Source: Phascolarctos cinereus (lineage: Eukaryota > Chordata > Mammalia > Diprotodontia > Phascolarctidae). Taken from it: a stretch of 64,000 bases of DNA. This document shows positions 11,061-21,471 of the stretch, one piece after another; position 1 is the stretch's first letter; each line of letters begins with the position of its first letter. The notes below the pieces were generated by a model. The model worked only from the letters and a program-made list of their open reading frames with translations. It had not been told where the DNA came from and made no database searches. The stretch is from the NCBI RefSeq assembly GCF_002099425.1, contig NW_018343979.1, forward strand, positions 4,285,001-4,349,000, given 5' to 3'. Both the position numbers and the translations under genes were made by a program.

Positions 11061-12344
11061 AAGTAGGTATACCATACCTTGTTCATCAACTACTGACTGT
11101 TCCTCTATTGATTTATCTTCCTACATAGCAGCTCGTGTTAGCAGCCTTTAAGTCACCACATTTCAACAAAAGATAGGAGCAGAGGTACAGGTCACTTATG
11201 GCTGACATATAAGTCCCAAGTAATGGCAAAGCAGAGCCTGGAATACCCTTCAGGAATTTTACATCTGTGTCTAATTTAACAGCCTACTGTGTCTGTTGCT
11301 CAACACCAAAATAACTCAAGGAGCCTTCATCTGCCAGTTTTTTTTTTAAATTCTTAAAAGAGAAAGCTCACTATGAAAATTTCAACCACTCTGACACATC
11401 TCTATGGGGGAAAATAATTTAAAAGCTATTTTTCAAGTGATGAACATTGATTAATTCACTACTGAAATGATCATTTGCATAATTTTAGAATATGTAATTA
11501 ACCTCATGATTTGTATGAACACTTAGATCTTAAAGAATTTTAAAGGTTTTTTTTCTCTTAAATTGAGTTACTATTTATAACCATAATTAATGTAGGAAAA
11601 CTGAACAAATACTAATCTGTATCATTCATATATTGTCTATGTACCATAATGTGTGTATACACACATATATATATACACCTACATACATATATGTGTAATA
11701 TAGCATGTAAATATATATATGCAGACATATGTAGTGTATACATATATGTATGTATGTGAAATTGTACATTTATATATGTATACAACTATATCTATATCTA
11801 CCTATCTATCTATCTAGTATCTACCTACCTATTCTAACACTATATATGACTACTTCTGAAGCTATTCTACATTTTTACTAGTAGTTCATTTCATTTGGCT
11901 GGAAGAAGAAATGATGTGGGTGGAGTAAAGGTGGCAAGGCCATTTTACAGATGCGCTTAGTTTTTATCCTCTTAAAAGCAAGGTTCTGAAATGTATAGTG
12001 TAACAAGATTACAACCACAAACAAGGAAATAATGAGATGCTTTCAAACAGGGAGAAGCAAAGGAGAGACGGGTAGGATGGTTGACAGATGGTAGCCTCAA
12101 CCAAAGCCAGCAAGAGCATCAGCACTACTCTGGAAAGATTCTGAGTATTCAAGGACAACAATAATGTTGGGAAGAGAGCAGCAAAACATTGACAATAAGT
12201 GCTCTGAATTTTACTTTCTGGTAGTCAATAAGTAGTATGGAGGGCTCCTCAACTACCATATTTTGCTTTGAATGGACTCAATTTGAAAAATCAATCTGGA
12301 AATATATAATAAGAAGAAATGTATTTGTGCCCTTTAACCTAGCA
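11061..12344. other. Mostly unique DNA, homeodomain-like AT motifs
   Basis: Outside the microsatellite at 11645-11830 no repeat family is recognised. 11150-11640 is high-complexity, AT-rich sequence containing ATTGATTAATTC (near 11447), ATTTGCATAA (near 11471), TAATTAA-type and TAATTAATG motifs close together. This is the kind of composition seen in conserved developmental enhancers, which I can only flag. Confidence 0.5.
11645..11830. repeat. Compound (ATAC/TATG/TATC)n microsatellite
   Basis: An alternating purine-pyrimidine TATG/CATA tract passing into CTAT/CTAC units around 11795-11830. Confidence 0.9.
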
Positions 12345-12416
12345 TCCTCATGGATCTAGAGGTGAAAAGGACCTACAAGGACATGTAGCCCAACCTCTTC
12401 TGCCTCTAGGAACAAA
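12345..12416 (-). mobile_element. MIR fragment
   Basis: A short piece matching the far MIR end in reverse: 'agaggtgaaaaggacc' then 'gtagcccaacctc', corresponding to the 'ggttggactagatgacc' terminus. Confidence 0.6.
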
Positions 12417-12757
12417 AGGGACTTCTTTTGTTTGGCATTTAAAATCCTTTACCAAACTGTTTCCAGCCTACCTTTCTAGCCTTTGTATATTACTCTCTTC
12501 ACGTAATTCATCACACTCCCTTCTAACTAATTTCCTTAAGCACATGTTCTATACAACCATCATCCTTCTAGTGGCATGACCCTTCAAAAAATAGCCTAAA
12601 TTTACTTTATACACATTTTGTACATGCTTTTAAATATATGTGTTGTCTCCTAATAAAACATGAGCCCCTTAAGGAGATTATTTTTGTCTTTTGGTATAAC
12701 TGGGACCAAGCACAGTGTCTGAAACTAGGTAAGTACCTAATAAATGTCTTGCTTGAT
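12417..12757 (+). mobile_element. L2 LINE, 3' end
   Basis: Forward L2 order: 'tttggcatttaaaatcctt' (end of ORF2), 'ccagcctacctttctagcc', 'tacacattttgtacatgc', 'catgagccccttaagga', 'agcacagtgtctg', ending 'cctaataaatgtcttgc'. A gap-free-looking but diverged terminal 340 bases. Confidence 0.9.
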
Positions 12758-12854
12758 CACTTTTACTGTTTATTTCAAATGACTCTCCATAAAGCTTCTA
12801 CAGGTATGTAATGGAGCAAAATGGATAACTGTACCTATTTCCCACAAGTTTACC

Positions 12855-12950
12855 AATCAATCAATCAACACACATTTATTAAGCACTTATTATGTACCAG
12901 GTACTATGATAAGTGTTAGGGATCCAAAGAAAAAGCAAAAACAGTACTGA
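12855..12950 (-). mobile_element. L2 LINE, 3' tip
   Basis: Starts with the repeated 'aatcaatcaatca' tail in reverse, then 'catttattaagcacttatta' and 'accaggtactatgataag'. The terminal 95 bases only. Confidence 0.9.
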
Positions 12951-13479
12951 GATTCTTTGTGTCTAGTTATTTTTGTCCATTTGATGGGTGTAAATTGCAG
13001 ATTCTCAATATGTGTTTGTTGTGTTAAGCCCAAATTTTAGGCTCCCCACTTATTTTTCCCCAAATGACCTCAGAAAAGTATTAAAAGCTAATAAATTAAC
13101 ATTTACAGTTAGTAAAGTGTTCCAAACTCCATCTACCAAAAAGTGCATATGTTTAGTAAAGTACAAATACCTTGGCTGAATAGAATGAGTCGCCAGTTCT
13201 TATGTGGTTTGTCCTTGACCTTATGGCCATATATAGAATTAGAAAATAATTTTTAGGCAAAGATTTTCCACCTTTTCCCCCCATATAGGGAATGATCTTG
13301 CAGTCCTGGCTAGTATTTTTTTAATAAGATATCTGTACTGTTCTTGAACATTACTTCTGGCTCCTAAGAAAATAAATGATTAAACTGAATATTATCTATG
13401 ATACAGTGACACTTACTCCTTGCTGTTCCTTACATATAGAACATTTGGAAAATTGGGAGATAACTTCCAATTCCTAGAA
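12951..13479. other. No recognised feature
   Basis: AT-rich, no repeat family or exon seen. Confidence 0.5.
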
Positions 13480-13815
13480 TTTTCCCTGGTTACCCTCCAT
13501 GCTTGAAATTTTGTGCTTACTCATCTCTATCTCTTGGTTTCTCTGCCTTCCTTCAAGTCTCAGCTAAAATAGTACTTTCTTCAAGCAGCCTTTCCCAGTC
13601 CTCCTTCATATTAGTGCCTTCTCTCTGAAAGTACCTCCCATTTATACCATGCATGTCTTCCTTTTGCATGGGTTTTTGCATGTTGCCTATCCTTGATAGA
13701 TTCTGAGCTCTTTGAGAGTAGGGACTATTTTATCCTTTCTTTGTATCTCAATGCTTATGACAAGGCTTGATACATAGAAGGCATTTAATAAATGCTTTTT
13801 TGACCTGGTTTAACT
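13480..13815 (+). mobile_element. L2 LINE, 3' end
   Basis: Forward L2: 'ctgccttccttcaagtctc', 'agcagcctttcccagtcctc', 'tgcatgggtttttgcatgtt', 'gattctgagctctttgaga', ending 'ggcatttaataaatgc'. It ends about 100 bases before the HAL1-type element. Confidence 0.9.
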
Positions 13816-13918
13816 TATTCAATATTTTGGACTTTAGCATTAAACAAATAACAAATACCACCCTCCAAAAAAATGTTTCATGAAACATCGGGGTGCTATA
13901 TGGTAAAGAAAACATCAG

Positions 13919-13934
13919 TCAGAAAGTGAATATG
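13919..13934 (+). repeat. Left target-site duplication of the HAL1-type element
   Basis: TCAGAAAGTGAATATG here and TCAGAAGGTGAATATG at 16980-16995, 15 of 16 matching. The copies sit exactly at the leader and at the end of the A-run of the element between them. Confidence 0.9.
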
Positions 13935-14816
13935 GGTGGGGGCGGAGCCAAGATGGAAGAGTAAAAAGAGTGACTTGCTTGAGCTCTCCCTCAAACCCCT
14001 CCAATGCCTGTAAAAAATAGCTGTAAACAAATTCTAGAACAGGAGAACCCACAAAAAGACAGAGTGAAACAAATTTCCAGCCCAAGAGAACCCGGATGTT
14101 TGATTGGAAAGGTCTATTGCACCAGGCTAGGAGAGGAGGGCAGTTCAGCATGAGCCACATATGCTGCACAGGCAAAGAGCAGGCCTCAGGAAACCTGGAG
14201 CAGTCCTAAGGGGATTGAATCAGGAGGAGCTGTGGCAGTTTCCAGACTTCTCAAACCACAAACATCAAAGACAACTGAGGTCAGTAGGAAAAGTCTGACT
14301 GACCCTGGTGAGAGAGGGGATCTTTCTGGCCCCAGTCCTGGTGCAGCCCTGGGGTGGTGGGTGCTTCTGGAGCTCTCAGCCCACAGACTAAGGGGGAATC
14401 AAGTGGCTGATCAGAAGGGGATTGCAGGGATATCTTTGCTGATGTTAAGGCAGGATTCATTTGCTTTGCTCGTGCTAGGATCTGGGTCGCAGCTCTGGGT
14501 GGTGGTCCAGGGGTGAGGAGGAGAGCTGGTGTGTTGGAGTTTGTGGTGGAACTTGTGGTGGCAGTGTAGAGAGAATCCTCCTCACAGTTCCAAGACAGAA
14601 AAGAGTGCTTGTGCTCACTCATTTCCAGGCCAGGAAATGAGTCACACCTCACCCTTGACCATACCACCTTGAAAGAACTGAAAATTTACAGGTCCCTAGA
14701 AGTATCTCTGAAAACAGCTGCACAAAACCCCCAAAGCTGGGGACAGTACATTCTCCACACTGGAAGCAGACTCCTACCTTAACAAAGAGTTTAAAACTGC
14801 ATAATTGGCTAGGATC

Positions 14817-15901
14817 ATGACCAAGCCTCGCAAAGAAAAATGTCAGACCACAGAATCTTACTTTGGTGAGTGACAAAGAAGATCAAAACATACAACCTGA
14901 AGAAGCAACAAAGTCAAAGCTCCTACGTCCAAAGCCTCCAAGAAAAATAGGAATCAGTCCCAGGCCATGGAAGAGCTCAAAAAGGATTTTAAGAAGTAAG
15001 TAAAAGAAGTAGAGGAAAAACAGGGAAGAGAAATGAGAGTGATACAAGAAAATCATGAAAGACAAGTCAATGGCTTGCTAAAAGAGACCCCCCAAAATAC
15101 TGAAGAAAATAACACCTTAAAAATAGCCTAACTCAAATGGCAAAAGAGGTCCAAAAAGCCAATGAAGAGAAGAATGCCCTGAAAAGCAGAATTGGACAAA
15201 TGGAAAAGGAAGTCCAAAAGCTCACTGAAAAAAATACTTCCTTAAAAATTAGAGTGGAACAAATGGAAACTAGTCACTTTATGAGAAATCAAGACAGTGT
15301 AAAACAAAACCAAAAGGATGGAAAAAAAAGACAAATGTGAAATATCTCATTGGAAAAACAACTGACCCGGAAAATATATTCAGGAGAGATAATTTTAAAA
15401 TTATTGGACTACCTGAAAGCCATAATCAAAAAAAACCCTAGACATCATCTGTCAAGATATTATAAAGTAAAACTGCCTGATATCCTAGAAACAGAGGGTA
15501 AAATAGAAATTGAAAGAATCCACCTATCATCTCCTGAAAGAGATCTCCAAAGAAAACCTCCTAAGAATATTATAGCCAAATTCCAGAATTCCTAGGTCAA
15601 GGAGAAAATATTGCAAACAGTCAGAAAGAAACAATTCAGGTACTGTGGAAACACAATCAGGATAACACAAGATTTAGCAGTTTCTACATTAAGGGTACTG
15701 GGTGCTAGAAATATGATATTCTGGAGGTCAAAGGAGATAGGATTACAACCAAGAATCACCTATCCAGCAAAACTGAGTATAATCCTTCAGGGAGAAAAAT
15801 GGACATTTAGTGAAATAGAGGACTTTCAAGCATTCTTGATGAAAACACCAGAGCTGAATAGAAAATTTGACTTTCAAATACAAGACTCAAGAGAAGTATG
15901 A
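14817..15901 (+). pseudogene. Decayed ORF1 of the HAL1-type element (L1 ORF1p-like RNA-binding protein)
   Basis: Starts MTKPRKEKCQTTESYFGE, then a stop after 18 codons. The same QTTESYFG start is present in the minus-strand relative at 50946. Later pieces are in several frames: a heptad-rich coiled coil (15137-15340, KANEEKNALKSRIGQMEKEV), an RRM-like part (15350-15595, IIGLPESHNQ-type and EIERIH blocks) and the C-terminal domain (15611-15901, NTIRITQDLAVSTL, ITYPAKLSIILQGEKW, ending FDFQIQDSREV). About 360 codons in all, the usual order of L1 ORF1p: coiled coil for trimer formation, then RRM and C-terminal domain for RNA binding. At least three frame breaks. Confidence 0.85.
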
Positions 15902-16037
15902 ACAGGTAAACAGGAAAGAGAAATCATAAGGGACTTATTAAGGTTGAACTGTTTATATTACTACATGGAAAGATGATATTTGTAACTCATGAGACCTTTG
16001 TCAGTATTAGGGTGGTTAGGGGGGAAATACATGTATA

Positions 16038-16092
16038 GATTGAGATAGATAGACAGATGATAGATAGATAGACAGATAGATAGATAGATAGG

Positions 16093-16145
<53 letters not shown>
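16038..16145. repeat. (GATA)n microsatellite inside the HAL1-type element
   Basis: GATA units with GACA interruptions, located just after ORF1. The other two HAL1-type copies have a GATA/TATC tract at the same internal place (49669-49742 and 60620-60738). Confidence 0.95.
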
Positions 16146-16979
16146 GGCACAGGGTGAGTTGAAGATGAAGGGTTGGTGTCTGGAGAATAAAATTAAGTGG
16201 TGAGAGAGATTATATGGGAGAGTGAGAAAGGGAGAGGTCGAATGGGCTAAATAATCTCACATGAAACACAAGAAAAATCTTGTACAGTAGAGGGGAAGTG
16301 GGGGAAGGTGAGAGAGAATGAGTGAGTTCTATTCTCACCAGATTTGGCTTAAGGAGGGAATAACATGCACACTCAATTGGGTATAGAAATCTGTCTTACC
16401 CTACAGGAAAATAGTGGGAAGGGGATAAGAGAGTGGGCAGATGATGGAAGGGAGGGCAGATTGGGGGAGGGTGTAATCAGAAGCAAACACTTCTGAGCAG
16501 GGACAGGGTTAAAAGAGAGAATAGAATAAATGATGCATGGGATAGGATGAAGGGAAATATAGTTAGCTTTTTACAACATGACTACTAAGGAAGTGTTTTG
16601 TACGACTACACATATATAACCTATATATAGTTGCTTGCTTATCAATGAAGGTGAGTGGGGAAGGAGGAAGGGAGAAAATTTGGAACCCAAAGTTTTAAAA
16701 ACAAAAGTTAAAAATTGTTTTCCCATGCAACTGGGAAATAAGATATGCAGGCAATTCAGTATAGAAGTCTATCCTGCCCTACAGGAAAATAGAAGGCAAA
16801 GGGGATAAGAGAAGGGGAGGGGTGATAGAAGAAAGGGCAGATTAGGGGAAAGGATATTCAGAATGCACATAATCTTGGAGTGGGGTGAAGGGCAACATGG
16901 GGAAGAAAATTTTGAACTCAAAATCTTATGGAAGTGAATGGTGAAAATTAAAAATACATGAATTAATAATTTAAAAAAA

Positions 16980-16995
16980 TCAGAAGGTGAATATG
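16980..16995 (+). repeat. Right target-site duplication of the HAL1-type element
   Basis: Partner of 13919-13934, one mismatch. Directly follows the A-run. Confidence 0.9.
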
Positions 16996-17049
16996 TTATT
17001 GTGGAACTGGAGGAGGTTTCTTAAATAAAAATGCATCTAGTAAAGTGCT

Positions 17050-17245
17050 AGATTTTCATAGAATCATGGAAATGGAAGGATCTTTTAGAAGCTATGTAGT
17101 CCAACCCCCACCCTCACCCCATTTTACAAATGAGGAAAATAAGACCCATAGAGGTTCATTGTCCTGTCTGAGGTCACACAAGCAGCAAACTCAAGATTCA
17201 AATTCAGGTATTTAGTCTCTACATCACCTCATTTATCACTCTCCA
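17050..17245 (-). mobile_element. MIR/THER-type SINE
   Basis: Minus-strand MIR nearly end to end: 'agaatcatggaaatggaagg', 'gtagtccaacccc', 'cattttacaaatgaggaaa', 'gaggtcacacaagcagc', 'gattcaaattcagg'. Confidence 0.9.
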
Positions 17246-17884
17246 GAATGATGGAAGTCCTAATTCCATTGATTTAAGAAACTGGTGTTGTGTTTCATTT
17301 TATTTTAAAGAATAAAATAATCTCATAGCTAGTGCTAATACTGATGAGGGAAAGAAGCAAAGGAATAATCCTACACACATAAAATTTCATGACAGAGGGG
17401 CTTTTTGCTTGCAAAGTATTATTGGAATATTACTTTTGAAATAAATCATAGTCCTTTAAATACAAGATCTAAAACTGAGTTAAATGTGGCCTATGAAAAC
17501 TTGAGAGAGAAAAAAGAAAACTAGAGCCCTTCACATGTAATACCTCTTTTTCTTTTCTACAGGGTATATAGAAAAAGTATTTTTATTTGGTGTTTGATAA
17601 ATTCAGATATTTTAAAAAGAAAAACAATAAACCTGAAAAAAAACTATAGAAATAGAAAATTGAAAACATATCTTGAAATCAGAAGACTGAGATGAAAAAT
17701 CCTGCTTCTCACAGTTACTAGTTGCATAACCAGGGGCCAGGAAGCTTCATGTATTTAAGTATCAGTTTCCACATCTCTATACAGAAATAATAAGATCTGT
17801 GTTAGAATTACAGTGCTATAAGCCATGAATTTTTACAATCTACTGATAATGTTGCATAAAAATATACACACTTCAAAATAAAAA
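17246..17884. other. No clear gene; weak SINE trace
   Basis: AT-rich. 17660-17800 has a faint plus-strand MIR look ('catatcttgaaatcagaaga', 'cagtttccacatc') but is too eroded to call firmly. Nothing else is recognised. Confidence 0.4.
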
Positions 17885-18330
17885 CAAAGTAATAAATTTA
17901 GAGCTGAAAAAGACCTTATATGATGTCTGGCCCACCTAATGGCAGTTAGGTGAGTGAATAGATTGCTGGGCTGGGAATCAGGAAGACCTGAGTTCAAATC
18001 CAGCCACAGATGCTAGCTATGTAACCTGGACTAAGTTATTTAATATGTGTTTGGCTCAGTTTCTTCCTCTGGCAAATGGGGATAATAGTAGCACCTCTCT
18101 CCAAAGGTAAGTGGGAGGATGAAGTGACATCATAATTTTAAAGAATTTAGCACAGTGCCTGTCATATAATTTGCACTATAAAAAGTGTTTGTTTTTAGCT
18201 ATTGTTTTACAGATAAAGAAACTAATAATGGCCAGAGATACAAAACATTTCACACAATGTCATACAGCTGGTGTCAGAGGAAAGATATGAACCTGTGTTC
18301 TCTAATCTTACATGCAGAATTTTTTCTCTT
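17885..18330 (-). mobile_element. MIR split by a younger SINE
   Basis: 17885-17940 ('ttagagctgaaaaagacctt', 'tctggcccacc') and 18206-18330 ('gttttacagataaagaaact', 'tcatacagctggtg', 'gatatgaacctgtg') are two consecutive parts of one minus-strand MIR. A plus-strand SINE at 17941-18205 interrupts them. Confidence 0.85.
17941..18205 (+). mobile_element. tRNA-derived core-SINE inserted in a MIR
   Basis: Head 'ggcagttaggtgagtgaata', B-box-like 'gagttcaaatccag', 'ctatgtaacctggactaag', 'ctcagtttcttcctctg', and a tail with 'ttagcacagtgcctgtc'. It has no RTE-like tail, so it belongs to the MIR/MAR-like group. Confidence 0.85.
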
Positions 18331-18378
18331 CCTGTTGCCTTTTACCTAGGTCTCATTTTCTTAAGAATTTCATTTTCC

Positions 18379-19130
18379 TGAATCCAACCATTTTGGAGAG
18401 CAATTTGAAACTATTACCAAAGGGCTTTGAAAATGTGCATACCCTTTCACCCAGCAATAGCACTTCTAGGGTTGTATCCCAAAGACATCATACAAATGGG
18501 AAAAGGACCCATATGTACAAAAATATTCATAGCAGCTTTTTTTGTGGTGGCAAAGAATTGGAAATTGAGGGGATGCCCATCAACTGGGGAATGGCTGAAC
18601 AAGTTGTGGTACATGAATGTAATGGAATACTATTATTCCATAAGAAATGGTGAGTAGGAAGACTTCAGAAAAACCTGGAAAGACTTGTATGAACTGATGC
18701 TAAATTAAGTGAACCAGGAGAATGTTCTACACAGTTGTGCAATGACTAACTGATAGACTTAGCTCTTCTCATCAACGCAAGGATCTAAGACAGCTCCAAA
18801 AGTCTCATGATGGAAAATGATATCCACATCCAGAGAAAGAACTATGGAGTTTGAAAGCAGATCGAAGCCTACTATTTCCTCTTTTTTTCCTTCTGTTTTG
18901 TTTCTTCTTTCTTGTTTTTCCTCCTATTGGTTCTAATTCTTCTTTACAACATGACTAATGTGAAAATATGTTTAATAGGAATGTATATGTAGAGCCTATA
19001 TCAGATTGCATAACCTTCTTAGGGAGGGGAGAGGGGAAAGAGAGGGAGAAAATTTAAAACTCAAAAGCTTATGGAAGTGATTGTTGAAAACTAAGCATAA
19101 GTTAATTTTTTAAAGAGGCACACACAAAAA
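18379..19130 (+). mobile_element. 5'-truncated L1: ORF2 C-terminus and 3' UTR
   Basis: Codes for the end of ORF2p: FENVHTLSPSNS-type start, then in the next frame PKDIIQMGKGPICTKIF, AAFFVVAKNWKLRGCPS and MEYYYSIRNGE before stop (18427-18657). This matches the mammalian L1 'YPKD...FIAALFTIAKTW...MEYY' block. A 3' UTR follows, ending 'gcttatggaagtgattgttg' and an A-rich tail. Flanks repeat: agaatttcattttcc (to 18378) and agaattcattttcc (19134-19147), a target-site duplication with a one-base length difference. Typical short 5'-truncated insertion. Confidence 0.9.
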
Positions 19131-19147
19131 AAGAGAATTCATTTTCC

Positions 19148-20084
19148 CCTTCATGTACATTTTTGTTTTGGGCTTCCTTGGGAAGGACAACTTAGCACAG
19201 ACAAGATCCCTAACTGACTTTAACATTCCCTATATTCTTTCCCCACACTTTTCTTCACCTCATTTTCCCCTTCCTTTGGTTTACAGAAGTTTTGTGTTTA
19301 CATCAACATGAAAAAAGGAAAGAACAACCAGCCTTCTACTGTTATTTCCAAAATTTCAAGTTGGGAAAGAAATTTTCCATAAACCCTTACAGACCTTAGC
19401 CACAAGCCAACATCGGCCCACATTTTATGATTTGTACTACTTGGTTCTCAGCACACCAATTTAATTGCACCTGACAAAGAGACCTATTAACCTATTCTCA
19501 TTTGTAGTGTTACAACCATTAACATGGGTGAATAATAATGGCATGAGAACAGAGTAGGTACAGTCTTACCATTATTCATGGAAAGGAAAAGGGATTTCAA
19601 AGAGAACACATGTTGATGGAAACAAATCAGATTCAACTTTTGCTACATTAGTATGAGAAGCATGCCTTTTATTTCTAAATTTCATGCCTTGACGTTCAAA
19701 AAGAAGGTCTACCCCAAAAGAAAATAGATCAGCGAGACAAATTGGTGAGGGTTAAAGATATAGAAATGCTAATAGGAGAATCATCTCTCCACATTCATAG
19801 CTGAGCTATCAATTTATTTGTGACTTGTTGGGGAAGAGGGTCCTAAGAGCCTACTCTCAGCCACCAAGTGCCCATGACTTTCTCCAAGATACTCTTTAGT
19901 AAAACATTTATGTGGAAACATTACATCATATTTGTGGAGCAAAAAGTGAAGCTCATTCCACATGAATATGATTTACTCTAACCTATTAATCTAATAGTTT
20001 AAAAGAATAAAATGTGTCATGTAATCAATAATAAGGAGAATGAAAAAAATTAGTCATTCACACAGCATGATGGAATAAAAAGAG
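19148..20084. other. Unique high-complexity DNA, no repeat recognised
   Basis: About 940 bases with no repeat family. A long pyrimidine tract followed by TTACAG (to about 19286) resembles a 3' splice site, but the frame after it closes within about 32 codons and no partner donor or coding signature is seen. Possibly conserved non-coding DNA. Confidence 0.45.
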
Positions 20085-20175
20085 AAGTAGATTAGAGTTG
20101 GAGGACCTAAGTTCAACTCCTTCCTCTGGCACATGTTACATATATGACTTTAGACATGGCACTTAACCTCCTAAT
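20085..20175 (+). mobile_element. MIR-type SINE fragment
   Basis: Plus strand: 'agagttggaggacctaag', 'ttcaactccttcctctgg', 'atgactttagacatggcac', 'ttaacctcc'. Runs straight into the CA repeat. Confidence 0.7.
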
Positions 20176-20181
20176 GGGGAA

Positions 20182-20182
20182 A

Positions 20183-20235
<53 letters not shown>

Positions 20236-20241
20236 ATACAC
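20182..20241. repeat. (AC)n microsatellite
   Basis: Pure AC to about 20230, then TACACA variants. Confidence 0.98.
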
Positions 20242-20254
20242 GTCCACAAAAAAC

Positions 20255-20465
20255 TTCTTAATAATTAGATCTCTCCAAAAAATTGGAAAGGGCTGCCATA
20301 AGAAGTGGCAATCCCCCTACTCATTGGAAGTATCCAAGCAGAGAATAGATATCCCAATGTCAAGTGTGTTATACTAGTGGTACTTTCTGGTATGGATTGG
20401 ACTAGATTACCAACACTGTTCCTTATAACTTTAAGTTCTGAGCTTCTGTGATCTTAGAAACCTTT
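20255..20465 (+). mobile_element. L3/CR1-type LINE 3' end
   Basis: Matches the end of mammalian L3/CR1: 'ctccaaaaaattggaaaggg', 'ctgccataagaagtggcaat', 'ctcattggaagtatccaagc', 'ggtatggattggactagatt', 'gagcttctgtgatctt'. The 'ggactagat...tctgtgatt' terminus is characteristic of CR1-clade tails. Confidence 0.8.
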
Positions 20466-20740
20466 CTTGGTTTCATTTTCTTTATTTGTAATAAGAATAG
20501 GCTACCCTATACAGCTTCTAGAGTCCCTTTGCATCTTTAAATCAATGATCCTATGATGTTAAGTTTCAGGTTTTTCAAATGGTCACTCAAAATATGTGCT
20601 CTTCTTTGGTGCCTCTACATTTACAAAAGGGTTCATATTAAAGGCATGGTTAGCATACTAGTAAAACATGCCTATGACTAATCTGAATTTGAGAGGATCA
20701 CATATGCTTTTTCAGAGGTTCCTTTAAATATTTCTATACT

Positions 20741-20975
20741 AGAGGCAGATGGGTAGCAAGATAGGAGTACATATGTTTGAATCTGGCCTTAGACACTTAT
20801 TTACTGGGTGGCCTTGAACAAATCATTTAATCACTGTCTGCCTCAACTGTATAATGGAGTCTCGTAATTGCACTTAACTCCCAAAGTTATTGTGAGAATT
20901 AAATGAGATAATGTTTTTAATGTATTTAGCACAATGCCTAGCATAGAGTAAACACTTAATATCTGCTTATGTTTC
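20741..20975 (+). mobile_element. Core-SINE (MIR/MAR-like)
   Basis: Head 'gaggcagatgggtagcaag', 'tttgaatctggccttagac', 'ggtggccttgaacaaatc', then the tail 'gttattgtgagaattaaatg', 'tagcacaatgcctagcatag', 'taaacacttaatatctgc'. Full core-SINE order. Confidence 0.88.
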
Positions 20976-21100
20976 TTTCCTCCCTCTATCCTTCACTTCC
21001 TTCCTTTCTTCCTTCCTTCCTTCCTTCCTTCCTTCCTTCCTTCCTTCCTTCCTTCCTTCCTTCCTTCCTTTCTTCATTCCTTCCTTCTTTCCTTACTTCC
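20972..21100. repeat. (TTCC)n tetranucleotide tract
   Basis: Near-pure TTCC at 21000-21070 with ragged flanks, grown at the 3' end of the SINE before it. Confidence 0.97.
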
Positions 21101-21114
21101 ATTTACTAGACATA

Positions 21115-21310
21115 TACTATAAGCATTGTCTTTTATTAGTATGGAGATTCTATCCACATTTAGAGATTGTGGATCCTTTAAAATCTTACTGAGTTGCCTA
21201 AATATCAAAGACAGCAAGTCACTTGCTTATGGATGTACAATGAAAGAGGTAGGATATGAACCCAGGACTGCTTTATTCAAAATCATGTACTCTAACTCCT
21301 TTCTCATGTT
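21115..21310 (-). mobile_element. Possible MIR remnant
   Basis: Only the part 'gaaagaggtaggatatgaac' / 'ccaggactgc' and 'atcatgtactctaactcc' resembles minus-strand MIR. The first half is not convincing. Confidence 0.45.
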
Positions 21311-21385
21311 GTCTTTCATGTAGCATCCTCACATAAAAAGTTAAGTGAAGAACTGAGACAGTTAGCCAATATGTAACAGAAAAGT

Positions 21386-21387
<2 letters not shown>

Positions 21388-21434
<47 letters not shown>

Positions 21435-21471
21435 TCTCTCTCCATATATATATATATATGTATATATATAC
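21388..21471. repeat. (TC)n then (TA)n microsatellite
   Basis: TC run 21388-21442 with one TG, followed by TA/TG alternation to 21471. Confidence 0.98.

Larger units (their letters stand above)
13935..16979 (+). mobile_element. Full-span half-L1 (HAL1-type) element: leader, ORF1, 3' UTR, no ORF2
   Basis: Begins with the marsupial L1-type leader 'ggcggagccaagatgg' and runs through a long leader, a decayed ORF1 (14817-15901), a GATA microsatellite (16038-16145), a G/A-rich 3' untranslated region, and an A-run ending at 16979. There is no endonuclease, reverse transcriptase or cysteine-motif sequence between ORF1 and the tail. Because a 16-bp target-site duplication brackets the whole, the absence of ORF2 belongs to the element and is not later truncation. 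The 3' region contains two diverged copies of one module (about 16360-16710 and 16740-16960). Half-L1 families are known in mammals; movement must rely on L1 enzymes in trans. ORF1 is broken, so this copy is dead. Confidence 0.88.

Noticed and set aside
14232-14667. 94- and 128-codon frames in the HAL1 leader
   Set aside because: On opposite strands of a G/C-richer leader and not shared as open frames by the relative at 51300-51800. Leader sequence only.
17941-18205. tRNA-like heads of SINEs considered as tRNA genes
   Set aside because: A- and B-box resemblance only; no cloverleaf of about 72 bases, and SINE core and tail follow in every case.
19240-19390. Possible exon after a pyrimidine tract and TTACAG
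   Set aside because: The frame closes after about 32 codons, no donor, no recognisable peptide.
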